Shown here piece by piece: positions 29,742 through 39,137 of a DNA stretch of 64,000 nt; the first letter of the stretch is position 1; every line of letters begins with the position of its first letter. This stretch comes from Saccharopolyspora montiporae (lineage in GTDB: Bacteria > Actinomycetota > Actinomycetes > Mycobacteriales > Pseudonocardiaceae). The stretch is from the NCBI RefSeq assembly GCF_015209505.1, contig NZ_JADEYC010000009.1, positions 1 to 64,000 on the forward strand, written 5' to 3'. Under the pieces are notes generated by a model. That model saw only the letters and a program-made list of their open reading frames with translations, did not search any database and was not told the origin of the DNA. The translations under genes and the position numbers were made by a program.

Positions 29742-29816
29742 TCGCGCAAGCCTAAGACGTCGGAGCCGATCACGTGTGCGGGACTCCCGGATCCACCGGT
29801 ATCGGAGGGCCGCCGA

Positions 29817-30788
29817 TCAGGCGGCGTGCTCGGTGGCCGCGATGCGCGCGAGGCGCTTCTCGTTGGGCCAGCGGACCTTCCACGCCCAGCCGAGCTTCTC
29901 CAGCGCCCAGATGGTGCGCGCGGAGATGTCCAGCTGCCCGCGCAGGACCCCGTGCCGGGCGCACGTCGGGTCGGCGTGGTGCGAGTTGTGCCAGGACTCG
30001 CCGAAGGACACGATCGCCAGCGGCCAGAAGTTGGCCGCCCGGTCCCGGCTCTTGAACGGCCGCTCGCCGATCATGTGGCAGATCGAGTTCACCGACCACG
30101 TGATGTGGTGCAGCGCGGAGATGCGCACCAGCCCCGCCCAGAAGAACGCGGTGGCGGCACCCCACAGCGACCAGGTCAGCAGGCCGCCGAGCGCCGCGGG
30201 CAGCAGGAAGCTCAGCACCGTCCACAGCGGGAACAACCGGTCGGTGCGCACCAGCTCGCGGTCCTTGAGCAGGTCCGGGGCGAAGCGCTCGCGGTTGGTG
30301 ATGTCCCGCTCGAACAGCCAGCCCATGTGCGCGTACCAGAAGCCCTTGGCCAGCGCGCTGGGCGAGCTGCCGAACCGCCACGGCGAGTGCGGGTCGCCCT
30401 CGCGGTCGGAGTAGGCGTGGTGCCTGCGGTGATCGGCCACCCAGGTGATCACCGGCCCCTGCGCGGACATCATGCCCGCGATGGCCAGCGCCGCCCGCAC
30501 CCCGCGGTTGGCCTTGAACGACCCGTGCGTGAAGTGCCGGTGGAAGCCGACGGTCACCCCGATGCCGGAGATGACGTAGAAGACCAGCGCGAGGCCGACG
30601 TCGACCCAACCGAGCCCCCACCCCCAGGCGAAGGGGACGGCCGCGATGAGCGCGACGAACGGGACCAGCACGAACAGGTACACGGACAGCTGCGCGACCC
30701 ATCCACGCCTGCCCTCGGTCAAGGGCTTCGGGCCGGACCGGGTCTCGGCCGCGCGCTCAGCGGCGACCGGCTCGGTTGCTGCGGTCAT
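29817..30788 (-). CDS. Acyl-CoA (stearoyl-type) fatty acid desaturase
   Basis: A 323-residue integral-membrane di-iron enzyme that introduces a double bond into long-chain acyl-CoA. All three histidine boxes are present: HRHFTHGSF (83-91), HRRHHAYSD (120-128) and SWHNSHH in the C-terminal part. Four transmembrane helices flank them (for example LSVYLFVLVPFVALIAAVPF). ATG at 30788 is chosen because the upstream frame lacks family similarity. A cytochrome-b5 or ferredoxin reductase partner is not adjacent. It forms a likely operon with the TetR gene 75 bp downstream. Confidence 0.92.
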   Translation of the reverse strand: MTAATEPVAAERAAETRSGPKPLTEGRRGWVAQLSVYLFVLVPFVALIAAVPFAWGWGLGWVDVGLALVFYVISGIGVTVGFHRHFTHGSFKANRGVRAALAIAGMMSAQGPVITWVADHRRHHAYSDREGDPHSPWRFGSSPSALAKGFWYAHMGWLFERDITNRERFAPDLLKDRELVRTDRLFPLWTVLSFLLPAALGGLLTWSLWGAATAFFWAGLVRISALHHITWSVNSICHMIGERPFKSRDRAANFWPLAIVSFGESWHNSHHADPTCARHGVLRGQLDISARTIWALEKLGWAWKVRWPNEKRLARIAATEHAA

Positions 30789-30901
30789 ACTCACTACCTC
30801 GATGACTTCGGGGGAGTTTGGCAAAACTTCCGCCAGCGCGAACGTCGTCGGCTCGAACGTCCGCCGGCTCGGAAGGTCACGGTTCCGCAACACCTCTAGC
30901 C

Positions 30902-30928
30902 TACGGCACCGTAACCTACGCCAGCGTA
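30902..30928. promoter_or_regulatory. Tandem palindromic operators at the desaturase promoter
   Basis: TACGG-CA-CCGTA (30902-30913) and TACGC-CA-GCGTA (30917-30928) are two palindromes with identical 5-2-5 design, 15 bp centre to centre, about 115-140 bp upstream of the desaturase ATG. TetR dimers often bind side by side on such pairs. The regulator is probably the TetR gene of the same operon. The rest of the 30789-31213 gap shows no gene before the tRNA promoter. Confidence 0.55.
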
Positions 30929-31145
30929 AGTTGTTCGATGCCGAATCGTCACCCCCGGCTCGGAAAATGCGGCGTGTCGGGCATTCCCGGGCGTGTCAGC
31001 TGCGATTCTTCACCCGATCGGCCGGGAAACCCGGGCCGAGCGGCACGCGTCCCACCGCGGTGCGAGCAACCCTTGACACGGCCCCGCCCCGGCGGCGCCC
31101 GCAGATCGGCAGCGCAGCCGCGCATGTCACGATGTCGGCCGGGCG

Positions 31146-31175
31146 TTCCCGCTGCGCCGTACCCGCCGGTAGGCT
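31146..31175 (+). promoter_or_regulatory. Candidate tRNA-Gln promoter
   Basis: TTCCCG (31146-31151), 18 bp, TAGGCT (31170-31175), about 40 bp before the mature tRNA. The -10 is good and the -35 weak. Confidence 0.35.
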
Positions 31176-31213
31176 TCCGCGCTGGCGGCCCCGCACCGGC
31201 GACAAGCGCCCGA

Positions 31214-31284
31214 TCCGCCGTGGTGTAAAGGCAGCACCTCGGATTTTGGTTCCGATGGTCCAGGTTCGAATCCTGGCGGCGGAG
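31214..31284 (+). tRNA. tRNA-Gln (UUG)
   Basis: Complete cloverleaf: acceptor TCCGCCG/CGGCGGA, anticodon stem TCGGA/TCCGA with loop TTTTGGT (anticodon TTG), T arm CCAGG-TTCGAAT-CCTGG, discriminator G as expected for glutamine. CCA is not encoded. The diguanylate cyclase frame begins 27 nt downstream. Confidence 0.95.
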
Positions 31285-31310
31285 CGAGCGGGCCACCCGG
31301 GACGACCGCG

Positions 31311-33098
31311 GTGACCGCCGAAGACGGTGCCGGCCCCGGCGTGCCGGGCGGACAGGTGAACAGGGGGTGTGCGCCGCTGCGCGACGAGACGACCGCGGTG
31401 CGCGACGAAGCGGCGACCACGCTGGGCAAGGTGTCCGATGCGTGGTTGGTCGGTCGCGCGCGGGAACTGAACGCAGCGGGCCAGCACAGCGATATCAACG
31501 GCCAGCGCAACACCATCCGCGAAGCCGATGCGCTGCTCGTCGAAGCCCGCCGCCGCGGAGAACCTCGGATCGTCGCCCAGCTGCTGCGGCATTGCGCCGC
31601 CCTGCGCCTCGGCACCCGCACCCGGGTCGACAGCGCCGATCCGCTGCTCGACGAACTGCTCACGCACACCCGCAGGCACGGGCTCGACGTGCTCAAGGCC
31701 GATGCGCACGCGCTGCGCGGCCGGCGCGCGCTGCTGGCGGGCAGCGAGGACGAGGCGCTCACCGAGATCGCGGGCGGCCTGGCCATCCTGGACGACGAGC
31801 TCGCCCCGGACCGCACGCTCGGCCAGCGCTCCTGGGAGCGGCTGCTGGCCACCTCGCTGATCGACATCGGGCTGGTGCTCACCCAGCTCGGCGTCTACGA
31901 GATGGCCGACGAGGTCATGGCACGCGCGCACCACCGCATCCGGGAGAGCGGCGGGCCGCACGAGATCGCGGTGCACATGATCAACCGCTGCCGGATGCTG
32001 CTGAGCTGGGGTCTGCGGCTGGAGCGCATCGGCCAGCAGGACGAGGCGGGTGCACGGTTCGCGACCGCATCGGCGCTGGCCGTGGCGGTGGAAGGGCCGT
32101 GGCGGGAATCGCTGTTCCCCCGGCTGTCCGAACTCTCCGCCGCCGAGCAGATGCCGGTGCTCGGCGCCGCGCACGCGCTGGCCGGCCCGCGGTTCGAGCA
32201 CATCGAGCGGCTGGAGGTGCTGCGCACCCTGGACCGCACGATGGCGCCGCGGGAGGAGATCCTGGTCGCCATCGCGCTGTCCCGCTGCCTGATCAGCGCC
32301 GATCGCCGCGAACAGGCGTTGCACCTGCTCGCGGACACCCGGTCCGGGCTCGACGGGACCACCTCCTCGGAACCGACGCTGCACATCTCGCTGGCCCGCG
32401 AGCACGCGCTGCTGCTGCGCAGCGGGGACGGCGCGTCGGACGCACTGCGCGACTACGCGCGCGACCTGGAGACCGAGCTGTGGACGATGCGCCAGGCCCG
32501 GCTGTCCACACTGGTCACCCGCTTGGAGAACGAGCGGCTGAACCACAAGCACGACGCGATCACCCGGCAGGCGCTGCAGGACCCGCTGACCGGTCTGTCC
32601 AACCGCAGGGCGCTGGACGACCGGCTGGAGAACCTGCTCACCTCCCGGGAAGCCCAGCCGCTGGCCGTGGCCCTGGTCGACCTGGACGGGTTCAAGGGCG
32701 TCAACGACCGCTGCTCGCACGCGGACGGGGACGACGTGCTGCGCACCGTCGCGGGCGCGCTGCGCGACACGCTGCGCAACGACGACTTCGTGTCCCGCTA
32801 CGGCGGCGACGAGTTCGTGGTGCTGCTGCCCGGCGCGCCGCTGACCTCCGCCGAAGCCGCCCTGCACCGCACCGTGCGCGCCGTGCACGGGCTCCCGGGC
32901 GACCTGTCCCGCGGAGTGACGCTGTCCATCGGCGTGGTCGAGATGCGCCCGCACGAGTCCGCCGCACAGGTGCTGGCCCGCGCCGACGCCGCCATGTACC
33001 GGGCCAAGCGGGACGGCGGGAACCGCGTGTCGGCGTTCGCGGGCAGCGCGGAGAGCACCGGCGAGCGCCCGGTGTGGATCCCGCCCGGCGAAGGCTGA
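31311..33098 (+). CDS. Soluble diguanylate cyclase (GGDEF) with helical N-terminal half
   Basis: 595 residues from GTG. The first 410 residues are helical, TPR-like and lack membrane segments, ending in a coiled-coil run (MRQARLSTLVTRLENERL). The GGDEF domain follows (about 420-575) with an intact active site RYGGDEF at about 495-501 and an intact product-inhibition site: RNDD lies five residues before GGDEF. The enzyme should make cyclic di-GMP from GTP and be feedback-inhibited. No EAL domain is attached. The start is uncertain because no ribosome site is obvious; GTG codons further in are possible. It lies directly after tRNA-Gln. Confidence 0.88.
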   Translation: MTAEDGAGPGVPGGQVNRGCAPLRDETTAVRDEAATTLGKVSDAWLVGRARELNAAGQHSDINGQRNTIREADALLVEARRRGEPRIVAQLLRHCAALRLGTRTRVDSADPLLDELLTHTRRHGLDVLKADAHALRGRRALLAGSEDEALTEIAGGLAILDDELAPDRTLGQRSWERLLATSLIDIGLVLTQLGVYEMADEVMARAHHRIRESGGPHEIAVHMINRCRMLLSWGLRLERIGQQDEAGARFATASALAVAVEGPWRESLFPRLSELSAAEQMPVLGAAHALAGPRFEHIERLEVLRTLDRTMAPREEILVAIALSRCLISADRREQALHLLADTRSGLDGTTSSEPTLHISLAREHALLLRSGDGASDALRDYARDLETELWTMRQARLSTLVTRLENERLNHKHDAITRQALQDPLTGLSNRRALDDRLENLLTSREAQPLAVALVDLDGFKGVNDRCSHADGDDVLRTVAGALRDTLRNDDFVSRYGGDEFVVLLPGAPLTSAEAALHRTVRAVHGLPGDLSRGVTLSIGVVEMRPHESAAQVLARADAAMYRAKRDGGNRVSAFAGSAESTGERPVWIPPGEG

Positions 33099-33472
33099 GC
33101 CCGCCGGAGCCCGCCCCGGACCGGGAATCCGACGAACGGACCGAAACCGCCCCGGTGCGCCCGATGTGTACTGCAACTCACTCCGCCGGAGCACCGCGGA
33201 GCATCCCCGGGCACCCGCCCCACGCTCGGCTGGAGCCCTCCCGGCACACCGGCGGGCGACGTGGAAACCGCAGCGCACAGCGGGGCGCAGCAGACGAACC
33301 ACCCCTGCTCGCCGGTATCATCACGCAAGCCGGACGGGTGCAGGGGCCGCGCGCCGGGAGGTCCCGGCGCCGGTTACCCTTCACCCGCTTGGACGCAACA
33401 GACCCGTCGCCGCCGGTTCGCCGGCCGGACGCACGTCACCGAGCAGCACCGAGAGATCAAGGGAGAGCACTG
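33099..33472 (+). other. Intergenic leader/promoter region of glmU-prs
   Basis: 374 bp without a supported gene. The best promoter trace is TATCAT at 33316-33321 with no convincing -35. That would give a leader of about 145 nt. No known riboswitch motif (including the glmS ribozyme core) was recognised. AAGGGAG before the glmU ATG is the ribosome site. Confidence 0.4.
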
Positions 33473-34996
33473 ATGCTCCAGGGCGAAACCGCCCGACCCT
33501 CCTCCCGCGGCACAGGTGCGCCGCGACCGGTCAGCACGATCGTGCTCGCCGCCGGCGAGGGAACGCGCATGCGGTCGGCGACCCCCAAAGTCCTGCACCC
33601 GATCGCGGGCCGCCCGCTGGTGGAGCACGCGGTGCGCGCCGCGGCCGGGCTCGACCCGGACGATCTCGCCGTCGTCGTGGGGCACGGCCGGGACGCGGTC
33701 GGTGCGCACCTCGACGAGCTCGCCACCCGCATCGACCGGGACATCCACGTGGCCGTGCAGGAGGAGCAGCTCGGCACCGGGCACGCGGTGGCCTGCGGTC
33801 TCGCCCGGCTGCCCGTACCGACCGGCGACGACCCGGGAACGGTGCTGGTCAGCTACGGGGACGTGCCGCTGCTCGACGCCGCGACCATGCGCGGGCTCCT
33901 CGACGAGCACGACGGGACCGGCAACGCGGTGACCGTGCTCTCCGCGGTGGTCAGCGACCCGACCGGCTACGGCAGGCTGGTGCGCGACGCCGCGGGCGAG
34001 GTCACCGGCATCGTCGAGCAGAAGGACGCCGACGACGCCCAGGCCGCCATCACCGAGATCAACTCCGGTGTCTACGCCTTCGACCGCGCGGTGCTCGCGG
34101 ACGCGCTGGACCGGCTGTCCACCGACAACGCGCAGGGCGAGCTCTACCTCACCGACGTGCTGTCTATCGCCCGCGGTGACGGCGGCCGGGTCGGCGCCCT
34201 GGTCTGCGCGGACCCGTGGCTGGTCGAAGGGGTCAACGACCGCGTGCAGCTGGCCGGGCTGACCGGGGAGCTCAACCGCAGGCTCGTGCAGGGCTGGATG
34301 CGCCGGGGCGTCACCGTCCTCGACCCCTCGTCGGTGCAGCTGGACTGCGACGTCGAACTGGACCGGGACGTGCTGCTCGAACCCGGCGTGCAGCTGCGCG
34401 GGTCGACCACCGTCGGTGAAGGCGCCACCATCGGGCCGGACAGCACGCTCACCGACTGCCGGGTGGGAACCGGGGCGACGGTGGTGCGCACGCACGGCCA
34501 GGGCGCCGAAGTCGGCCCGGACGCCTCGGTGGGCCCGTTCGCCTACCTGCGGCCGGGCACCCGGCTGGAGCACGACGCCAAGGTCGGTACCTTCGTCGAG
34601 ACCAAGAACGCCGAGATCGGCCCGGGCAGCAAGGTCCCGCACCTGACCTACGTCGGGGACGCGGCCATCGGCGAGCAGTGCAACATCGGCGCCGCCACGG
34701 TCTTCGTCAACTACGACGGGGTGCACAAGCACCGCACCGTGATCGGCTCCCACGCGCGGACCGGCGCGGACAACATGTTCGTGGCGCCGGTCGAGGTCGG
34801 GGACGGCGCGTACACCGCCGCCGGTTCCACGATCACCGAAGATGTCCCCCCCGGTGCGATGGCGGTCGCCCGCGGGAGGCAACGCAACATCGAAGGCTGG
34901 GTGGCCAAGCGCCGCCCGGGTACCGCCGCCGACCAGGCCGCACAGCAGGCACTGGCAATGCAAGAACAATCCAATCCGACGAGTGACGCCCGGTGA
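33473..34996 (+). CDS. glmU: Bifunctional UDP-N-acetylglucosamine synthase GlmU
   Basis: A 507-residue enzyme that acetylates glucosamine-1-phosphate and then uridylylates it to UDP-GlcNAc, the entry point of peptidoglycan. The N-terminal uridylyltransferase domain starts with VLAAGEGTRMRSATPKVLH and contains SYGDVPLL. The C-terminal left-handed beta-helix acetyltransferase has repeated hexapeptides (VGPFAYLRPGTRLEHDAK, GDAAIGEQCNIGAATVFVNY). The unstructured C-terminal tail (about 40 residues) is typical of actinobacteria. prs starts 22 nt downstream, so the pair is an operon, as in M. tuberculosis. Confidence 0.97.
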   Translation: MLQGETARPSSRGTGAPRPVSTIVLAAGEGTRMRSATPKVLHPIAGRPLVEHAVRAAAGLDPDDLAVVVGHGRDAVGAHLDELATRIDRDIHVAVQEEQLGTGHAVACGLARLPVPTGDDPGTVLVSYGDVPLLDAATMRGLLDEHDGTGNAVTVLSAVVSDPTGYGRLVRDAAGEVTGIVEQKDADDAQAAITEINSGVYAFDRAVLADALDRLSTDNAQGELYLTDVLSIARGDGGRVGALVCADPWLVEGVNDRVQLAGLTGELNRRLVQGWMRRGVTVLDPSSVQLDCDVELDRDVLLEPGVQLRGSTTVGEGATIGPDSTLTDCRVGTGATVVRTHGQGAEVGPDASVGPFAYLRPGTRLEHDAKVGTFVETKNAEIGPGSKVPHLTYVGDAAIGEQCNIGAATVFVNYDGVHKHRTVIGSHARTGADNMFVAPVEVGDGAYTAAGSTITEDVPPGAMAVARGRQRNIEGWVAKRRPGTAADQAAQQALAMQEQSNPTSDAR

Positions 34997-35018
34997 CGGA
35001 CGTCGACGGGGAGGGACG

Positions 35019-36005
35019 ATGACCGTGAGTGCCATGTCTGCGACCCCGAAGAAGAGCCTGAAGCTCTTCTCCGGGACCAACCACCCGGAGCTCGCCGAGG
35101 AGGTGGCCAAGCAGCTCGACGTGACGGTCACGCCCCAGGCCGCCTACCAGTTCGCCAACGGTGAGATCTTCGTCCGGTACGACGAGTCCGTGCGCGGCTG
35201 CGACGCGTTCGTCATCCAGTCGCACAGCAGCCCGCTCAACGACGCCATCATGGAACAGCTGATCATGGTGGACGCGCTCAAGCGCGCCAGCGCCAAGCGG
35301 ATCACCGCAGTCGTTCCGTTCTACGGCTACGCCCGGCAGGACAAGAAGCACAAGGGCCGCGAACCGATCTCCGCGCGGCTGATGGCCGACCTGTTCAAGA
35401 CCGCGGGCGCCGACCGGATCATGACCGTGGACCTGCACACCGATCAGATCCAGGGCTTCTTCGACGGTCCGGTCGACCACCTGATGGCGCAGAAGATGCT
35501 GGCCAGCTACGTCAGCGAGACCTACGCCGACGAGAAGATCACCGTGGTCTCGCCGGACTCCGGCCGCGTGCGCGTGGCGGAGAAGTGGGCCGACGACCTC
35601 GGCGGGACCCCGCTTGCGTTCATCCACAAGACCCGCGACCCCAGCAAGCCCAACCAGGTCGTGGCCAACCGCGTGGTGGGCGACGTCGAGGGCCGGGTCT
35701 GCATCCTGGTCGACGACATGATCGACACCGGCGGCACGATCACCAAGGCCACCGAGCAGCTGCTGGAGTCCGGCGCCAAGGCCGTCATCATCGCCGCCAC
35801 GCACGCGGTGCTGTCCGGTCCGGCCGTCGAGCGGCTGGAGAACAGCGGGGCCAAGGAGGTCGTGCTGACCAACACGCTGCCCATCCCGGACGAGATGCAG
35901 TTCAGCAACCTCAGGGTGCTGTCCATCGCGCCGCTGGTGGCCGAGGCGATTCACCAGGTGTTCGAGGACGGGTCGGTAACCAGCCTCTTCAACGGCCAGG
36001 CCTGA
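35019..36005 (+). CDS. prs: Ribose-phosphate pyrophosphokinase (PRPP synthetase)
   Basis: 328 residues. It makes PRPP from ribose-5-phosphate and ATP for nucleotide, His, Trp and (in actinobacteria) arabinan precursor synthesis. Motifs: LFSGTNHPELAEEVA, the flexible loop YARQDKKHKGREPISA, the metal site VDLHTDQIQGFF, and the PRPP-binding loop ILVDDMIDTGGTI. ATG at 35019 has GGGGAGGG upstream; a second ATG lies five codons in. A strong terminator follows. Confidence 0.97.
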   Translation: MTVSAMSATPKKSLKLFSGTNHPELAEEVAKQLDVTVTPQAAYQFANGEIFVRYDESVRGCDAFVIQSHSSPLNDAIMEQLIMVDALKRASAKRITAVVPFYGYARQDKKHKGREPISARLMADLFKTAGADRIMTVDLHTDQIQGFFDGPVDHLMAQKMLASYVSETYADEKITVVSPDSGRVRVAEKWADDLGGTPLAFIHKTRDPSKPNQVVANRVVGDVEGRVCILVDDMIDTGGTITKATEQLLESGAKAVIIAATHAVLSGPAVERLENSGAKEVVLTNTLPIPDEMQFSNLRVLSIAPLVAEAIHQVFEDGSVTSLFNGQA

Positions 36006-36032
36006 GTTCTCCGGGTGTCCGGTTGGTTTCTC

Positions 36033-36067
36033 GGGCGGGGCTCCTCCTTCTCGGAGGTGCCCCGCCC
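36033..36067 (+). terminator. Terminator of glmU-prs
   Basis: GGGCGGGGC pairs perfectly with GCCCCGCCC, and inside them CTCC pairs with GGAG. It is followed by TTCTGCTCTTC, a weak T-rich run. It sits 28 nt after the prs stop and faces the convergent nitroreductase gene. Confidence 0.75.
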
Positions 36068-36076
36068 TTCTGCTCT

Positions 36077-36685
36077 TCAGAGTTCGGTGACCACCTGGTC
36101 GTAGTCGAGGCGCGGGAGGCGGTCGAACCAGGGGTTCTCGCCCGGTTTGCCGATGTTGACCACGACCAGGGCCTCCTGCTTGCCCTCCGGGAACAGCTCC
36201 GCGTTGAGGCCGCCGGCGTCGAAGCCGGTCATCGGGCCGGCCGCCAGGCCCGCGGCGCGGACGCCGAGGATGAAGTAGCCGATCTGCAGGGTGGCGTTCA
36301 GCCGCGCGTTGCGGACCCGGAACGCGTCGTCCGCGAAGATCTCCTTCGCCTCCGGCTTGTGCGGGAACACCTCGGGAAGCCGCTCGTGGAACTCGGTGTC
36401 CGCGGCCAGCACCGCCACCACCGGCGCCTGCTCGCTCTTCGCCGCGTTCGACGCCATCAGGTGCGGCAGCACGCGCTGCTTGCCCTCGTCCGACCGCACC
36501 AGCACCATCCGCAGCGGTTGCTGGTTCATCGAGGTCGGCGCCCACTTCACCAGGTCGTAGATGGCCCGGATCTGCTCATCGGTCACCGGCTCGTCGCTGA
36601 ACGAGTTCGAGGTCCGCGCCTCGCGGAACAGCAGGTCCTGGGCGTGCTCGTCCAGCACCAGCCGAGTGCTGTGGGTGGCGGTCAT
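36077..36685 (-). CDS. Malonic semialdehyde reductase-like nitroreductase (RutE/HadB type)
   Basis: A 202-residue FMN nitroreductase. Family blocks: REARTSNSFSDEPVTDEQIR, VKWAPTSMNQQPLRMVLVRS, LQIGYFILGVRAAGLAAGPMTGFD and IGKPGENPWFDRLPRL. These define the subgroup annotated as RutE/HadB (3-hydroxypropionate dehydrogenase side). No other rut genes are present, so a general quinone or nitro-compound reductase role is just as likely. ATG at 36685 has AGGAG 6 nt upstream. It is convergent with prs. Confidence 0.88.
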   Translation of the reverse strand: MTATHSTRLVLDEHAQDLLFREARTSNSFSDEPVTDEQIRAIYDLVKWAPTSMNQQPLRMVLVRSDEGKQRVLPHLMASNAAKSEQAPVVAVLAADTEFHERLPEVFPHKPEAKEIFADDAFRVRNARLNATLQIGYFILGVRAAGLAAGPMTGFDAGGLNAELFPEGKQEALVVVNIGKPGENPWFDRLPRLDYDQVVTEL

Positions 36686-36778
36686 GCGGTCACTCCTGTG
36701 CATCGCTGCGGTCTCCGCGGGTCGGCGACCGCTCGCCACCCACAACGAACTTGACGTTTCAACTATTCCCCGCCCGAC

Positions 36779-38071
36779 TCAGTCGAACAGCCCGGCGACC
36801 TCGGTGATCGCGACACCGACGAACAGTCCCAAGCACAGCAGGAGCAGCGTGTTGGACAGCCACTTGGAGCGGTGCTGCTGCGGCATCATCGACTTCGAAT
36901 TGAGCAGCACCAGCAGCGTGCCCGCCAGGAACGGCATGAACAGCGCCCCCAGCACCCCGTAGACGATCGTCAGCTGGAACGGTTTGCCCAGCATGAGCAG
37001 CAGCATCGGCGGGAAGGTCAACCACAGCAGGTACAGCCGGTACGGAGTGCTGTGCATGCCCGCCTTGTGGTCGTAGCTGCCCGCGGTCTCCGGCGGGGCG
37101 TCCTTGGGCATCCGCCAGGTGCGCCACCAGTCCGCGAACAGCAGGCTCACGCCGTTCCACACCCCGATCACCGAGCTGAACGCGACCGCGAAGAACCCGA
37201 CCAGGAACGGCACCCGCGCCCACTGGCCGTAGTCCTGGGCCAGCACATCGCCCAGCCGCAGCAGGCCCTGGTCGTCCTCGGTCAGGTTCTGCCCGGCCAG
37301 GATCTCCGCGCCCACCACGAGCATGGCCACCACGAAGATGCCGGTGGTCAGGTAACCGACGGCGTTGTCCGTGCGCATGAACGGCAGCCACTTCGGCCCG
37401 CGCCAGCCCTTGGCGAACGTCCAGTAGCCGTAGGCGGCCATGGTGATCGTGCCGCCGACACCCCCCATCAGCCCGACCACGTAGGCCACCGACCCGTCCG
37501 GCATCCGCGGGACCAGGCCCGCCCCGAGCTCCGGCAGGTTCGGGCCGACCAGGATCGCCGTGCCGACCACGGTCACGAACATGACCCCGACGAGCACGGT
37601 CATGACCTTCTCCAGCAGGCCGTACCTGCCGAACCACACCAATGCCAGCGCAGCGAGACCGCTGAGCATCGCCCAGCCGCTGACCGGCAGCACCGGGAAC
37701 AGCGCGTTGAGCGGCAGGGCCGAGGCGGACATCGCGGTGGCGCCGTAGACGAAGCCCCACACCACGGCGTAGGCGCCGAAGTAGGTCGTCGCCCACGTGC
37801 CCAACGTGCGCCAGCCGGAGAGCATGGTCCGCCCGGAAGCCAGGTGCCAACGCCCGACCGCCTCGCCGAGCGCCAGTTTGAACACCGTGCCCAGGATCAC
37901 CGCCCAGAACAGCGTGTAGCCGTACCGGGATCCGGCGACCAGCGTCGCGACCAGATCACCGGCGCCCACCCCGGTGGCCGCCGCCATGACGCCCGGACCG
38001 ACCTGCTTGATCCGCGCCTTCCAGGTCGCCTCCGGGACAGCGGTGTCCTCGGCGTTCGTCTCCGCAGCCAT
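36779..38071 (-). CDS. Nramp-related divalent metal transporter lacking the DPGN/MPH motifs
   Basis: A 430-residue carrier with 11-12 predicted helices and the Nramp/MntH fold: [20 protein letters not shown] in helix 1 and [18 protein letters not shown] in helix 6. In true manganese/iron Nramps helix 1 carries DPGN and helix 6 MPH. Here these positions read GAGD and ITMAAYG, as in Nramp-related magnesium or aluminium transporters. The substrate is therefore probably not manganese, possibly magnesium; this is inference from family knowledge. It is monocistronic. Confidence 0.85.
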   Translation of the reverse strand: MAAETNAEDTAVPEATWKARIKQVGPGVMAAATGVGAGDLVATLVAGSRYGYTLFWAVILGTVFKLALGEAVGRWHLASGRTMLSGWRTLGTWATTYFGAYAVVWGFVYGATAMSASALPLNALFPVLPVSGWAMLSGLAALALVWFGRYGLLEKVMTVLVGVMFVTVVGTAILVGPNLPELGAGLVPRMPDGSVAYVVGLMGGVGGTITMAAYGYWTFAKGWRGPKWLPFMRTDNAVGYLTTGIFVVAMLVVGAEILAGQNLTEDDQGLLRLGDVLAQDYGQWARVPFLVGFFAVAFSSVIGVWNGVSLLFADWWRTWRMPKDAPPETAGSYDHKAGMHSTPYRLYLLWLTFPPMLLLMLGKPFQLTIVYGVLGALFMPFLAGTLLVLLNSKSMMPQQHRSKWLSNTLLLLCLGLFVGVAITEVAGLFD

Positions 38072-38219
38072 CCCGGGAACCTAACGCCGCGCCACTGTTC
38101 GGCGCGGATCGTGCGACCAAACCGTGACGTCCCGGGCACCGCCCGCACCCGCCCGATCACCGGGAGCTCCACCTCCCGGCGGGGCTCCCCCGCTCTGCTG
38201 CGGGAACGCGGCCACCGTT

Positions 38220-38225
38220 TAGACT
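38220..38225 (+). promoter_or_regulatory. Candidate -10 of rplY-pth, with a long leader
   Basis: TAGACT at 38220-38225 within CCGTTTAGACTGTTGGGG; no good -35 is visible at 16-18 bp. Transcription from about 38232 would leave a 194-nt leader before rplY. The 38072-38219 part of this 354-bp gap holds GC-rich hairpins (for example CACCTCCCGG/CCGGGAGCTC region) but no gene. Confidence 0.4.
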
Positions 38226-38425
38226 GTTGGGGTTGCCTCGGCGAGGTCGGGTCGTTCGCCCGGCGTGATCGGCGCGGTCGGCACGGTGGCCCGGATGCCC
38301 GCTCGGAGCGGGCCCGCTGTTCGGCCACCCGGTGCCCCCTCCCGCATCGTGCACGTCGCGCACCCCGTCGCCGCAGGCCAGCGACCGATTCACGTTCCGC
38401 CCGACGCCACGAGGAGTGCACCACC

Positions 38426-39040
38426 GTGTCCGAAGTACGCCTGCCCGTCGAAACCCGTTCCGAGTTCGGCAAGGGCGCCGCGCGCCGCACCCGCCGCGCC
38501 GGCAAGATCCCGGCCGTGCTGTACGGCCACGGCTCCGACCCGAAGCACCTGTCGCTGCCCGCCGTCGAGTTCGCCCGCGCGGTCCGCGAGAACGGCCAGA
38601 ACGCGGTGCTGACCCTGGACGTCGCCGGGTCGAAGAGCGAGCTCGCGCTGACCAAGACGATCGCGTCGCACCCGATCAAGAACTACATCGAGCACGTCGA
38701 CCTGCTGCTGGTCAAGCGCGGCGAGAAGGTCACCGTCTCGGTGCCGCTGTCGGTCACCGGCACGGCCGCCGCGGGCACCCTGGTCAACCAGGAGGTCATG
38801 GAGGTCGAGATCGAGGCCGAGGCGCTGCACATCCCCGAGCAGCTGGAGATCTCGGTCGAGGAGGTCGAGGCCGGCACGCAGATCACCGCGGCCGAGGTCG
38901 CGCTGCCGCGCGGCGTGACCTTGCAGGCCGACCCGGAGACGCTGGTCGTCAACATCACCGAGCCCGCGGGCGAGATGACCGAAGAGGGCGGCGAGGGCGA
39001 GACCGCCGAAGAGGGCGGCGAGGAGTCCGCCGAGTCCTGA
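38426..39040 (+). CDS. rplY: Ribosomal protein bL25 (CTC form)
   Basis: 204 residues from GTG. The N-terminal half is the 5S-rRNA-binding L25 domain ([20 protein letters not shown], then [11 protein letters not shown]). The C-terminal CTC/TL5 domain ([32 protein letters not shown]) makes it the long, general-stress type. It ends in an acidic repeat tail ([19 protein letters not shown]). It precedes pth by 97 bp, the conserved actinobacterial arrangement. Confidence 0.95.
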   Translation: MSEVRLPVETRSEFGKGAARRTRRAGKIPAVLYGHGSDPKHLSLPAVEFARAVRENGQNAVLTLDVAGSKSELALTKTIASHPIKNYIEHVDLLLVKRGEKVTVSVPLSVTGTAAAGTLVNQEVMEVEIEAEALHIPEQLEISVEEVEAGTQITAAEVALPRGVTLQADPETLVVNITEPAGEMTEEGGEGETAEEGGEESAES

Positions 39041-39064
39041 TCGGCTCACCCTTCGTCGTCGGGC

Positions 39065-39110
39065 GCACCCCGCGCCGTCCCGCCCTCCGGTGGGGCGGCG
39101 CGGCGGGTGC
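39065..39110 (+). terminator. GC-rich hairpin between rplY and pth
   Basis: GCACCC/GGGTGC, GCGCC/GGCGC and GCCC/GGGC stack into one long interrupted stem. There is no T-run. It may attenuate transcription from rplY into pth rather than end it. Confidence 0.4.
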
Positions 39111-39137
39111 CCATGACCCAGCAGGAGACGACCTCCC

